A DNA stretch of 64,000 nucleotides, taken from contig CP136066.1 of the NCBI GenBank assembly GCA_032622095.1, positions 143,557,559-143,621,558 of the forward strand, in the 5' to 3' direction. A model generated the notes under the pieces. It worked only from the letters and a program-made list of their open reading frames with translations, did not search any database and was not told where the DNA came from. Numbering within the stretch: the first letter of the stretch is position 1; each line of letters begins with the position of its first letter. This document shows positions 28,701 through 43,700 of the stretch, one piece after another. This DNA is from Siphonodentalium dalli (lineage: Eukaryota; Mollusca; Scaphopoda; Gadilida; Siphonodentaliidae). The translations under genes and the position numbers were made by a program.

Positions 28701-31700
28701 ATAAATCATAGTCCGAAATCTGTTATCGATAATTTAGAATGTCTAAAGAATGTAAAATTAATAATTCTAGTCTCTAGAAGGCTCCAAATGGGCCTAACTG
28801 GTGTATACTTTTATGAGGATGATATAAATGGTGTGATTTAAACATTTCAAAAGTGGCTGCATCATTGTCAGGAATGAGCTAAAAAATATATGAAAATATC
28901 GACCACATGCAGCACCTGTATTCTTTAAGAAAAGACAGTAACCTACATGAATGGAATATTTTTTTTCTTATTTTTCTCTCTCCTGCATCTCCTTTTTCTA
29001 TGCAGTACACAAAATGTTCATATAAAACAAGGTTATACTTTTCTTTTGCTGTGGTCTAAGGTTAGATCAAGGTCATATATAATATTAAACCAATGTGTCT
29101 ATTCAGACAGACAATGATGATATAACATCCTTAAACATGAGACTGTCACCAGTAAATGGCAGGAAGTGGAAATACTTCATTGATGGAAACAATGGGGAAG
29201 TGGGCCCTTTTATTGGCAGAAAGGGCAATGAGTCACAAACATTAGTCACTATACATTGACCTGTACATCTGCAGGTCTGTCGTACATATCTGCTAAGTGG
29301 ACACTTATATTATTGACTGTGTGACTATTATATAAAGTAAAGAGTTGATGTTGTTAAAGCTTCACATACTGTTTTGAAAACTCAAATTTCATTATACATA
29401 AAGTAATGCCCTAAATAATTGACTCCTTAACCACAGTAGAATTATGGGTAACTTTTCAGGATTTAGTCGGAAATATGGCTTGTTGCCATTCATCGGAAAG
29501 CTCTATATTTCAAAGTACCAAATAACAATACATTTTATCATTAACCCTTCCATGACTGGAGTGGCCTGAAATTTGAGAAAACCCTGTGCCAATGCAATAT
29601 TTTATATATGGGGGTCTCCAATAGGGAGAATACATTGGCCAAACAATATTTACATTGACCTTGCAAGCCAGTGCATTCTCTTATATATGGGAGGATCCCT
29701 ATAGGAGACTCGCATATATAAGATAAATGCACTGGAACATGATCTATAGTGCTACAACAGTGCACCTTCCATCATGAAATGGTTAAAGACTGCTATACGC
29801 AGCTATTAGCATCATGTTTAGAAGTATATATATAGTAAGTACAGTGCATGTATATGGATTATAAAAGTTTTGGGGGGGTGGATATATCTATAAGCCGTGA
29901 GACTGATATGAATGGTATCCAGGGTCCTTGTTAATAATAGAATCTTTCGCATCATTACAATTATGATTACGAATAGGGATAGCTATTGGTAGTCGTATTA
30001 GTCTATCCCTATGGCCAAAAAGTCCTTTGCAAAACAACTGCGGATAAGAGTTTTGACGAAGACGCACCATCAATATTTCGTACCACTATTACAACTCAAA
30101 GGGTGTGTTTGGTATATAGTCCCTTAAAACTTCACTTGTCTCATTTGCAAAAATGTGATAATCATGTTTATATTATACTAGCTGATGTGACCGACTTTGT
30201 CCGGGCTATTTAGGGATTTCTTGGTGATCGCCTCCCTCTGGGCAGAATATACAGTGTCTGGTCAAGAACATATATGAGCGAGGTCAAGGACACGGCAGCA
30301 TGTGAAATAGGACCTGCCCATATTGTTCTTGGGATAAAAGTAGGCCTACATACCAAATCTGAGTCAGATCGGTCTATAACACACTTACTTTACACACGTA
30401 CATACCCATACATACAGACAGAAGTTCCAAAATATATAGGAGACGACCAGTCACAACGTACAACCCGGGACAAGTGATGTATTGTGACAATACAGGTATA
30501 AATGCCAGGTCATATTATGTGGTGGAAATTCAGTTCGTTGTTATCATGGATGACCTCTTTGACATAATTGCTGATGGGGTAAGAGGGGTTCCTAGATTTG
30601 GATCTGACATCAACCACAATGCCATCATTTTAAGACCCTTCCAGTCCTCAACTTGATTTGAATGAGATTTCGGCTTCACCGCCATATCACCTCTTTGGGT
30701 TTACGAAATGCGACATATATGGTTGGTGTGCTCGCTGATGGGCATCACTTCTGATTTGGTCGACGCGATGTGCACCATGCTGAGATGTGTTCGCTACCTA
30801 AATAGATAAAAAAAATTGTCCACTGGCTTCATTGCATACTTCTAACTTGACGATTACTGCGAGGCTTTGTTTCGTCTGCAGCCAGCGATGGCTATCCGTT
30901 GTGAATAGCGATTTTATTTCACGGGAAACTCGCAATTCATGACGAAGAGTGCAGTGATTGCCAATATAAACAGCACACCGAGGTCATAACACAATATAAC
31001 TGGACTGTTTACATGAGATATATTGACCAGTCTCGAACTGAGTAAAGTAATATATTGCAGAAAATAACTTTCAGGTGTTATTTGAGCTTATTAGAAATCA
31101 TAAAATAAAAGGTCAGCAAACCACAGTGTCCCCCGAAAACATGGCAAGTCGATGCCGCTTTGTTAAAGAAATTAAAAACAATTTTGAAATTTTCTAAGTC
31201 GAAAAGGGTTAATAACTCCGTAATAAATGAAAGTGTCAATGACACTGTAGCTCAACTTGGAAAGGGAATAATATAATATATTACAGTCAATGGAGCGATT
31301 AGGAATGAGGAAAGTTGAATGTCTAATACTAGTTTATAGACATGAAGAGAAAAGTAAAATCCAAGATGGCTGCTGGCGGCCATGTTTTCGGCCGAATGAC
31401 CCCAAAATGAGTCGTTCCCATCTACATGTCATCGTTAACATCAATGACAAATTTTATGACGATCAGACTCAAGGTACGACCTGTGGCCCGTGCTAATGGA
31501 TTAAATTTTGAAATCCAAGATGGCCACTGGCAGCCATGTTTTTTGTCCGAATGACCCCAAAATGACTTGTTCCCATTTACATTCCAATTTCATCAGCCAT
31601 GAAAATTTTTATGATGATCAGACTAAAGGTACGACCTGTAGCCCGTGGTAAAGGATTTAGTCATACAAAGAGTAAAATCCAAGTTGGCTGCTGGCGGCCA

Positions 31701-34700
31701 TGTTTTTTGGCCAAATTACCCCAAAATGACTCGTTCCCATCTACATGTCATTATTAACATTCATCAAAATTTTTATGATGATCAGACTAAAGGTACGACC
31801 TGTAGCCCGTGCTAAAGAATTTAGTCATACAAAGAGTAAAATCCAAGATGGCTGCTGGCGGCCATGTTTTTCGCCAAATGACCCCAAAATTACTCGTTCC
31901 CATCTACATGTCAATATTATCATCCATGACAAATTTCATGATGATCAGACAAACAGTACGACCTGTGGCCCGTGCTAATGGATTAAATTTTGAAATCCAA
32001 GATGGCCGCTGGCGGCCATGTTTTTTGTCCGAATGACCCCAAAATGACTCGTTCCCATCTACATTCCAATATCAACAGCCATGACAAATTTTATGATGAT
32101 CAGACTAAAGGTACGACCTGTAGCCCGTGCTAAAGGATTTAGTCATACAAAGAGTAAAATCCAAGATGGCTGCTGGCGGCCATGTTTTTTGCCCTAATGA
32201 CCCCAAAATGACTTGTTCCCATCTACATTCCAATTTCAACAGCCATGACAAATTTTATGAAGATAAGACTAAATGTACGACCTGTAGCCCGTGCTAAAGG
32301 ATTTAGTCATACAAAGAGTAAAATCCAAGATGGCTGCTGACGACCATGTTTTTTGGCCGAATGACCCCAATATTACTCGTTCCCATCTACATTTCATTGT
32401 TAACATCCATGACAAATTTTATGATGATCAGACTAAAGGTAAGACCTGTAGCCCGTGCTAAAGGATTTAGTCATACAAAGAGTAAAATCCAAGATGGCTG
32501 CTGACGACCATGTTTTTTGGCCGAATGACCCCAAAATTACTCGTTCCCATCTACATGTCAATATTATCATCCATGACAAATTTCATGATGATCAGACAAA
32601 CAGTACGACCTGTGGCCCGTGCTAATGGATTAAATTTTGAAATCCAAGATGGCCGCTGGCAGCCATATTTTTTGTCCGAATGACCCCAAAATGACTCGTT
32701 CCCATCTACATTCCAATATCAGCAGCCATGACAAATTGTATGATGATCAGACTAAAGGTACGACCTGTAGCCCGTGCTAAAGGATTTAGTCATACAAAGA
32801 GTAAAATCCAAGATGGCTGCTGGTGGCCATGTTTTTTTACCAAATGACCCCAAAATGACTCGTTCCCATCTACATGTGATTATTAACATTCTTGACAGAT
32901 TTTATGCTGATCAGACTAAAGGTACGACCTGTAGCCCGTGCTAAAGGATTTAGTCATACAAAGAGTAAAATCCAAGATGGCTGCTGGCGGCCATGTTTTT
33001 TGCCCTAATGACCCCAAAATGACTTGTTCCCATCTACATTCCAATTTCAACAGCCATGACAAATTTTATGATGATAAGACTAAATGTACGACCTGTAGCC
33101 CGTGCTAAAGGATTTAGTCATACAAAGAGTAAAATCCAAGATGGCTGCTGGCGGCCATATTTTTTGTCCGAATGACCCCAAAATGACTCGTTCCCATCTA
33201 CATTCCAATATCAACAGCCACGACAAATTTTATGATGATCAGACTAAAGGTACGACCTGTAGCCCGTGCTAAAGGATTTAGTCATACAAAGAGTAAAATC
33301 CAAGATGGCTGCTGGCGGCCATGTTTTTTTTACCAAATGACCCCAAAATGACTCGTTCCCATCTACATGTGATTATTAACATTCTTGACAGATTTTATGA
33401 TGATCAGACTAAAAGTAGGACCTGTAGCCTGTGCTAAAGGATTTAGTCATGCAAAGAGTAAAATCCAAGACGGCTGCTGGCGGCCATGTTTTTTGGCCGA
33501 ATGACCCCAAAATGACTCGTTCCAATCTACATGTCATTGTTAACATCCATGACAAATTTTATGATGATCAGACTAAAGGTACGACCTGCAGCCCGTGCTA
33601 AAGAATTTAGTCATACAAAGAGTAAAATCCAAGATGGCTGCTGGCGGCCATGTTTTTTGGCCGAATGACCCCAAAATTACTCGTTCCCATCTACATGTCA
33701 ATATTATCATCCACGACAAATTTCATGATGATCAGACAAACAGTACGACCTGTGGCCCGTGCTAATGGATTAAATTTTGAAATCCAAGATGGCCGCTGGC
33801 GGCCATATTTTTTGTCCGAATGACCCCAAAATGGACTCGTTCCCATCTACATTCCAATATCAACAGCCATGACAAATTTTATGATGATCAGACGAACAGT
33901 GCGACCTGTGGCCCGTGCTAATGGATCTACATGTCATTGTTAACATCCATGACAAATTTTATGATGATCTGACTAAAGGTACGACCTGTAGCCCGTGCTA
34001 AAGGATTTAGTCATGCAAAGAGTAAAATCGAAGATGGCTGCTGGCGGCCATGTTTTTTGGCCGAATGACTCCAAAATTACTCGTTTCCCATCTACATGTC
34101 AATATTAACATCCATGACAAATTTCATGACGATCAGACGAACAGTACGGCCTGTAGCCCGTGCTAATGGATTGAATTTTGAAATCTAAGATGGCCACTGG
34201 TGGCCATGTTTTTTTTCCGAATGACCCCAAAATGAATCATTCCGGTACAAATGTTGATGTCAACAGCTATAATGATCCGATCAAAGGTACGACCTGTAGC
34301 CTCTATTGTTGACGCCTTACGCACACACGCACACACGGACGACGGACGACAAAGCCATGGCAATAGCTCAAACTTTACAAAGTAAAGTTGAGCTAATAAT
34401 TTTTCTGTCTTCTATATACATGTTGCACATCTACAATATTGGGTAACAATACTCTGAAGTTTCAAATATCTACGATCAAAACTGTAGGAAGAGTTGAATA
34501 CACCATGAAGGTACCCTCATACAGAAAATTTATAAAAATGTTGAAATTTTCTAAGTCGAAAAGGGTTAATAACTCTGTCAAAAAATACCATCATCTATAT
34601 ACAAGTTGCACATCTTCAATATATGGGCAACAATTTTCTGAAGTTTCAAGTCTCTAGGATGAAAACTGTAGGAGTTGATTACACCATGAAGGTACCCCTC

Positions 34701-37700
34701 ATACTGAAAATTATAAAACATGTTGAAAGTTTCTAAGTCGAAAAGGGTTGATAACTCCATCAAAAAATAATTGTTCCGTCATCTTCAATATATGGCAACA
34801 ATATTCTGAAGTTTCAAATCTCTGGGATGAAATCTGTAGGAGGAGATGATTACACCATGAAGGTACTCAAAAGTGTGACGGACGGACGGACGGGCGGATG
34901 GACAAACGGACGGATGGACGAACAGAGCCCGTTTCTATAGTCCCCCAAAAAATAAATTTTTCAGGGGACAATTATAACCGTTCTTATGGACAGTAAAATA
35001 TGAGAATGATTAGAAAGCACACAAATGTTGGTGACGTAGTGCCCTATAGATCTGTATCCGTAACCGTAAATGTGAATTTTGTGGAAGGTCTCTATTAAGG
35101 CAATTTGGAAGGAACTAGATGGGTTTGGGGAACACTGCACCCCCTAGACCATGCCAATGCTCATTGGAAATCAACAATTAGGTTCACTGAGGCCTGTGAT
35201 TCAGAAGTCTGGACGACTGTGAGCCAAGTACAGTAATGTCCTAAATAATCTATTCCCTAAACCACAGCAGAATTATGGGAAATTTGTCAGGATTTAGTCG
35301 GAAATAGGGCTTGTTGCCATTCATCAGAAAGCTCTCAACAAGCCATATTTCCGACTAAATCCTGAAATGTTTCCCATAATTCTGCTGTGGTTAAAGGGTC
35401 ATATACTTCAGGAATTACTGTATACCATCTGGGAATTTGGGAGACATACCAGGAACTATAGGAGGTCTGGTAAAAGTGCAAGCAACAAAAGAAAGTTGCA
35501 GGATAACATTGGTAATATAAATAGATATCCAACGTCAAACAAAAGATTTATCAGCAATTAATACCTGCAGGTATGTCTGCTATTCTGCTGTGTTCTCATT
35601 GATTTGTGCACTATATATACACGCACAACACATCCACCCTGATCCCCCGCAACACTGGTGTAAACAAAAGGTTGCACTGGCATATCCTCACATGGCATAA
35701 TTTAAACATGGGCAGGACGGAACCCAAATATAAAATAACAAAAGGGAATAACTCTAAAAGGGAAAATACAAACAACACCAACACTTCATTTAATCCTTTT
35801 GTGATAGGAGCTGTGCTGGTGCAGCATTAAAGATCAATGTGTCAGTGCATTCTCTTATATAAGTCTCTCATAGGGATCCTTGCATATATAAGAGAATGCA
35901 TTGGCTAACAAGATCCTGGATACCCTAATCAATGTTTTTGAGATCTTGGTTATCCTAATCAATGTTATGGAGATCCCGGGATACCCCGAGATCAGTATAA
36001 ATATTGTTAGGCCAATGGATTCTCTTATATATGCGAGGCTCCCTATGGGAGACTCGCGTATATAAGAGAATGCATTGGCACAGGGTTTTCGCCAAATTTC
36101 AGGAAGCTCCAGTCATGGAACGGATATTCATAAAACATCCATCCTGATACTCCGCAGCACTGGTATGAGTGCAATGGCATAACCCCACCGTGGCATAGTT
36201 TAAACATGGGCAGGACGGAACCCAAATGTAAAATAACAAAAGAGAATAATTATAAAAGGGAAAATACAAACAACACCAACACTTCATTTAAAAACCAAAT
36301 TTCACTGAGATCCTAACAAGCCTGCAAATAGAGTGTCTGTCATTTGCAGAATGAGGTCCCCAGAGGGTGAATTTATAGTGAAGGCACACTTTTAATAGGG
36401 AGAAGATATCTCACAAGTCACCTCCCAGGCTATCTCAAAATAAGAATTTTAAATGCATATCACAGTATGTAGAGGAGATGGATAATGGCCATACCACAGG
36501 AGTCACATATAATTAGTACAGATACCTTAACTCCCCCTGATAAATACCATAAGGTTACATTCTTTGACATTATAAGGTCATTAAGTATTTCTTCAAACAA
36601 CCTGAAGTTTGTTTTAATATGTGATTATATTAAAGATGGATTATCTCTTTAAATAACAAATTTTAAATAGTTGCGTGGGTATAAAATAATAAATATGAAC
36701 TGAAGACCCCTGTCCGGAAAGGCTTCTATCAATTAATATTGATTTTATTTCGAATATTTTATTGGAACCGTTTATTTGTCTATTTTTAGAACAGACCATT
36801 CGGGTGATACCATATAGTGATAGAGAGCATTAGACTGTTCCTATGGCTACGTACCGAACGTCAAATGTCCCAAATTGATTGGTTGTATTGTTTTATTCCA
36901 CAGTTATAAGCGATAATGAGTATAATGTTTATTTGTGACAAAATTACACAGGGAGAGCTTTCTGATGAATGGCAACAAGCCATATTTCCGACTAAATCCT
37001 GAAAAGTTACCTATAATTCTGCTGTGGTTAAGAAGTCGATTATTTAGAGCATTTACTGTATTAGCGTACCTGTGTGTCTGCTATTTCCATCATGAGGTAT
37101 TCCAGGTATAAGCTAGAGAGAATGTAACACGTATAGATCCATAATAATCCTTACACAATACGGTAATGTCGAGATGCGAGAATTCTTATAGAACACAAAT
37201 AATCCATAGATCTCATTCATAGACTCAGCACTGTCACTCTACTAACAATCCGGGTACATCAATTGCTAGGTACACTCCAGATATATATCAGTAGAATATC
37301 AGAGGTGTAGTAATCAATGTAGAAATCACAGCGAGAAAAATTGTCCATTAATGCTTGTCTTCTGGAGAATAATCAGCAATAACTACATGTACATCAAATG
37401 GCTCAGTTCAAACTTATCTCAACAGAACACTAAAATACTAATAATGGCAAATTCTGTCCCTGAAAATAATGCCGATGGGGTCATTGTCACAAGGCTTTTC
37501 AAATCGATCACAAATGTAACCAGCTTATCACAGGTCATCACATTCATAGCTAGCTCGTTTTATGATATGATATATTGACGTCATTGTGTTTGTGACAAAA
37601 ATGACGACATCATGCTCCAAAACTTGGTTTATTTATTAAGTTATACACATTTTGAAATAGAACTCGAGAAAATTCATGACATTTAATTAATTTCTTCCTT

Positions 37701-40700
37701 ATAAATTTAAGATGTTTTTCATTCATCTACTCAAGAATGTGATTAGCCAAACAATTAGTCTCGTTCATTAGACCCACATGAATATGAAAAGCTGGCTACA
37801 AATGTGATCACCCTTGAAAAACTAGCTACATTTGTGATAAATTTGAAAAGCTGGCTTAGAATGCAATCGATGCCTTGTGACAATGACCCATCAGAAATCA
37901 TTATGTATACTGTGACTGAGCAGACAGTATTCTGGTAAGCACTATAAATTGTACGTGACTGGTCAAACTTATCTCTGAACAACACTAAAATACTCAACAA
38001 CCACCTCAAGAGAACATAAATCTATATATGCACAGACACTATAGATGTCATCCGGTTTATCAACAAAATCTTAGTTAGACTCTTAATGAACAAGTCTTCA
38101 AGAAATAATCAACATCCAGCTTGTGTATAAGTTATCAGGTAAATCTATCTCAACATCAGACTAAAATACAAATAGCTATAAACTCTCAAAAGAACAGAAA
38201 TCTATATGTGCACTGACACTGTGTTGCTTTTAAACTGGAAATCAGCATTCAGGAATTAGTAGCTTGAAAAATTAATTTCAACAAAACACTAAAATAGAGA
38301 TGACACTAAAATACTAATAACAAAAAACTTGCAACTCAAAAGAACAGAATTCCATATGTACACCGAAGCTGTTGACATCAAGTATGTTGATACAATCTTA
38401 GGTAGTCTTCTCAAGACTGAATTTATTCATAATGCTTCCGCCAACTTCAGTGATGAGAAATATATTTCCAGTCAATTTGGAGTGGTTTCTCACCTATTCA
38501 GACTAAATACCCAAGTGATAATCCAAGTGAAAGCATCATGGGAGAGAACTCTGACGCTTTATCAGAATGGACTGAATTGATTGATAATACTTTCGTGAAG
38601 AGAGATTTGTTGCCAGTCAATTGGGAGTAGTTTGTCACCTAGCCAGACTGAATACCACAAGTGATAAGCCAAGCGAAAGCATCATGGGAGAGAACTCTGA
38701 CGAATTATCAGAATATCTGTTAACTGGTCACAGCTTGTGTAAATAACACACTGGGTTTGGTGTGTGTGCCTGTTGGTGTGAATCAGGTGAAATCAGCTGC
38801 TCTTAGTCAAGGTAAACGCTGAAGGATAAAACTCAAAGCCAATATATGTGGAATAACGAGGAGCTATAGCAATCTAAATCCACCTCACATGTTATACAGG
38901 GTAGTTACAGTAATGCCCTAAATAATCACTCCTTAACCACAGCAGAATTATGGGTATCTTTTCAGGATTTAGTTGGAAATATGGCTTGTTGCCATTCATC
39001 GGAAAGCTCTTACTGAGAGCTTTCCGATTAATGGCAACAAGCCATATTTCTCACTGAGAGCTTTCTGATGAATGGCAATTCTGCTGCGGTTAAGGAGTTG
39101 ATTATTTAGGGCATTACTGTATGCCATTATTTTAGCACCATAATAACTAAGCCACTGTGGGGTCTGATAGATGATATAAACCATCACCTGTTGAAACATT
39201 AAAAAATAATGCTATCTAAAAAGTCAGCAGAGAAGTTCCTCAATCAACCTAAATGCAGTTCATATGAAAGGTACTACACCATGGGACTGTCATTCGATTA
39301 TAACTTATAACCTTTATCAAAATAAGAGTTATTTCTTATAATTTTCACAGGAGAAGCACAATAAGTAAAAGGTAGAAGTAAAATGAGAGAAAAATCTGAG
39401 ACTATTTCCGAAGAAAGAAAACCACACATAAAGTATAATCAGACACATTACAGACCTCTAATTATGGATTGATCAAGTGGCATCATCAACTCATCATTTT
39501 GATTGGCTAGTGGTAAGTGATCACGCAATCGCGAGTGCATGCGTACACATGTTCCTGGTGTATTTCCGCTGTAACAGTTACTTTAGTTAGTTTCAATTTC
39601 ATTTCGTTGCAACTGTTAGCACGAGTTTTGTCGAATTCTCTAAGTACAGTAATGCCCTAAATAATCGACTCCTTAACCACAGCAGAATTATGGGTAATTT
39701 TTCAGGATTTAGTCAGAAATATGGCTTGTTGCCTCATAGAGCTTTCCGATGAATGGTAATGAGCCATAATTCCAACTAAATTGCGAAAAATTACCCATAA
39801 TTCTGCTGTGGTTAAGGAGTCTATTATTTAGGGCATATTACTGTACGTGTGCACTGAGGGTTAGCAGTACGGTTATTGGAAGGGCAGTCTTACTGGAAGG
39901 AATTTTGATGTAAAACTGAAATAGTTTTCACATACATTTTTAGGCACACAGTATATAGGCATGGTCATATCACTCAATGCTGCTGTCATTTCTGGAGTGG
40001 AATGTAATCAAGAAATTGAGGTTATCGAGAAATAACCTCAAATGGTTAAATGTGACCCGCCATATCAAATCCAGTCGTAAGTCGGGATTTTTTTACCCTG
40101 TGCCAATGCATTCTCTTATATATGCGAGTCTAACAATTTTTTATCATTTTTTTAAAATAAATGTTTCTTACAATTTATAGGACATAAAATAAAAAACATC
40201 CATTACCCTGCAGGGAGCCCCACGCATATATAGAAGCATATAGAAGAGTGTCGTCTGCTCATGTTTGTCTGGGGCTCTGTATGGGTGAAATTATAAAATT
40301 GTTAAAGAATACAAGAAAAAATTATTAAATGTAAAAAATTGTTAGGCCAATGCATTCTCTTATATATGCGAGGCGACCTATGGTCGACTCGCATATATAA
40401 GAGAATGCATTAGCACAGGGTAAAAAAATCCCGACTTACGACTGGATTTGATATGGCGGGTCACAAATGTTTGACAACCAATTGTTTAACAGTACTCTGG
40501 ATTGACAGCTTATGATTGAACTATAAGGTGGATTTACCAGGCTGCTCAGGCATTATAAATCCATTAGATATGAAAGGGCAGTTATACCATGATCAATTTA
40601 AAAGCAGTTCATGTGGAGCATTAGGTATGTTACTCCAAGATCAATTTAAATTCAATACTTCCGAAATAAATGGCAGCTATACCATGACACCACAAATAGA

Positions 40701-43700
40701 TCAATCTAAACGCAGTACATATGGTATGCATTATGTGTAAAATTATGGGTAATTATATAAAATTCAATTCAAGAGCAGTACATGCGGGGTCAGGGTATGT
40801 TATTCCAACATCAATCTGAATCCAACACTCGCGAAATAAAGGGCAGTTACACCCTGACACCACAAATAGATCGATCTAAATCCAATACTCGCAAAATAAA
40901 TAGCAGCTATATTAGGACACCATGACGCAATCAAGTTAAATACAGTACGTGTGTAATGAATGGCAGTTATACCTCAATCAATCTAATTTCCGGTGTATGT
41001 GGTCTGCAGAGGGCAATACATTATGTCACAAACAATCTCAGTGCATTGCATGTCAGAAGCAGTGTAACTACAGTAATGCCCTAAATAATTGACTCCTTAA
41101 CCACAGCAGAATTATGGGTAACTTTTCAGGATTTAGTAGCTTTCCGATGAATGGCAACAAGCCATATTTCCGACTAAATCCTGAAAAGTTACCCATAATT
41201 CTGCTGTGGTTAAGGAGGCGATTATTCAGGGCATTACTGTATATCACGATCAAACAATTAAAATTTAGTACTTGTATGTGATCTGCCTTGGATGTTATAT
41301 ATTCCACAATTGAACTATATCCATGAAATATTAAATAAAGCCCATATAGTGGGCTAGCATCACCAAATTCACCTTTTGGGGACCTCATTTTGCTTAGGCC
41401 AAAATAAAAAAGACCCATGTAAACTGATTCATTTCCTGTAAAATGGACACATCGCATGTACTGTTAAAACCGGAAATTATACCACACCTCAAGTAGGTCA
41501 CAACCAAATCAAACTTATTTTGTCATGTTTTATTCAATAAAAGAATAATTTAAATTACACTATATTCTAATATTATTTACTTAGTTTTATTATTTTATAG
41601 TACATTAAAACAAGGAGAAGCAGTCTGGGGCGTATTCATATTTAGTTTGAGCAAAGTTGAAAATAAAATGCAAAGATAAAATAAAATGAAAAGCCCTATT
41701 ATTTTCTTGCATGTCACCAGAAACACAGGTATATTTTTTTGGCCCTAGGCCTCCTCTCTGGAAAGTATCTTTATTATCAAATTAACAAGTTTATTAGTTT
41801 CTTTAGAAGCTTTCCTAGAAAGATTATTTTACTTTTTTATTTAAATTTTTCTATATTCCCAAATTGGCAGATGACACAATGCATAATCGAGGTGCCCATA
41901 GCAGATGATGCCATTCAGAATGAGGTCCCCAGACGATGAGTTTGGTGATGCTATCCCATTGTGTGGGGTAGCGTCACTATTTTCACCCTTTGAGGACCTC
42001 ATTCTGCAAATGTCCAGTACCATATTTTGAGACATGATTCCAATATCACAATCCACTTCAGAAAGTCCAATATATGTGGAATACAGTGCAGGTGTACACG
42101 CCCAATGTAAAATCCAATGTGTGTGGTGTGAAAGGTAGAAATATCAAAATCAATATAATTACTGTGCATTTGGAGACCAGGTGATGTTATTCCATAATCA
42201 AGAATACAAGAAATAGCCGATACAGTTACACAGATTGTATAACCCTTCTATGACTGGAGCTTCCTGAAATTTGTGAAAACCTTGTGCCAATGCATTCTCT
42301 TATATATGCGAGTCTCCCATAAGGAGCCTAGAGAATACATTGGCCAAACAATTTTTGCCTTGACCTTGTGAGCCATTGCATTCCCTAATATATGGGAGAC
42401 TTGCATATATAAGAGAATGCACTGGCACAATATAATTAATGCTGCACCAGCGCAGCTCCTATCATGAAAGGGTTAAACCATTTCAAAGAAAAGTGGGATA
42501 AACAGAAGATCACCAACTAAATCCAAAACATCCACAAAGCAGCTCTTTCACTATAAATCTACATGCAATTGTAGTAAATTTGGAGACCAGGGAGATGCTA
42601 TTCCACAATCCAAAACATGTGAAAAGATGAAACTTACTAAACTAAAGTCATGTATCACAAATCATTTTCATCAGCTAAACCAGATACACATTACACATAC
42701 ATTGCCCACAAGGTAGCTTTTGTTAACAATGAATCTAATTTTAGTACATTTGGAGACCATGAGATGCTGTATTACACAATCAACTCAATCCATAATATGT
42801 GAAAATTAAGATGAGACAGTTTGCACAAGCTGGCTTAAACTAAACATATGTATCACAAACCATTTCAAGCCAAGTGTGATCAACTGAATATAACTAAACT
42901 AAATCCAATACATTTTGTAAAGTTGTATATTTGGAAATCAGTGAAAGTACACCCCTGTGTCAGTCTAACACGAGAAACACCCACAACAGATGAGGAAACT
43001 TTGATGAATCTTCCTGTCAGGTAACACATAGATGCATCAAGACTCAAAAACACAGCACAGAACGTCAGCAGTATATATAAGAAAGCAGTCGGGTGAATAT
43101 AAACCGTCTGAATGGAAGTCCTCAAGCATGAACGGGTCTCGGGAATACGAAAATAAACACGCTACTTTTGTGCTGTCCATTGATCCAGCAGGCCGAACCA
43201 ATGTGTGTATTGCGAACCAATTTGCGTATTGTGTATTACTTATAAAAGGCAGTACACAGCTGTATTAGCACATTTACTCGCTGGTAATCCCAATTGAAAT
43301 GTGTCCCGCCCCGAGGGGGATAATAAATTATATGTCATGTGTATTCATCTCATGCATGGTTCTATTGTAGACTAATTACATGTGTGTATTTATAAGGCTA
43401 TTAGTTTACCCTTCGTATTATAGACAAAAGCAGACAAGTTGTAATTATAAAAGATAAATTATGGTCTGAAGTTCAATTTATAGGGATTTAAGAAATTGAA
43501 TTAAAGGCACCCTTAATGGTTGGTTCCCCAGATTACATATTCTATATTATATACCATTTGAAAGAGGAAGCACCAAAGCTTTATATTACCAACTTATCCA
43601 GTTGAACAAACTGTGAACATGTTGATTTTGTTGAGGTACCGACGTGTGTTCTGAGTGGTTATGGCTGATTAATTTTTATCTGAACTATATTGCCAGTCTA

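Noticed and set aside
31290-32036. Overlapping plus-strand frames (60-77 codons) across the CAAGATGGC array
   Set aside because: They repeat with the tandem unit and change frame between units; they are by-products of the satellite, not a repeat protein.
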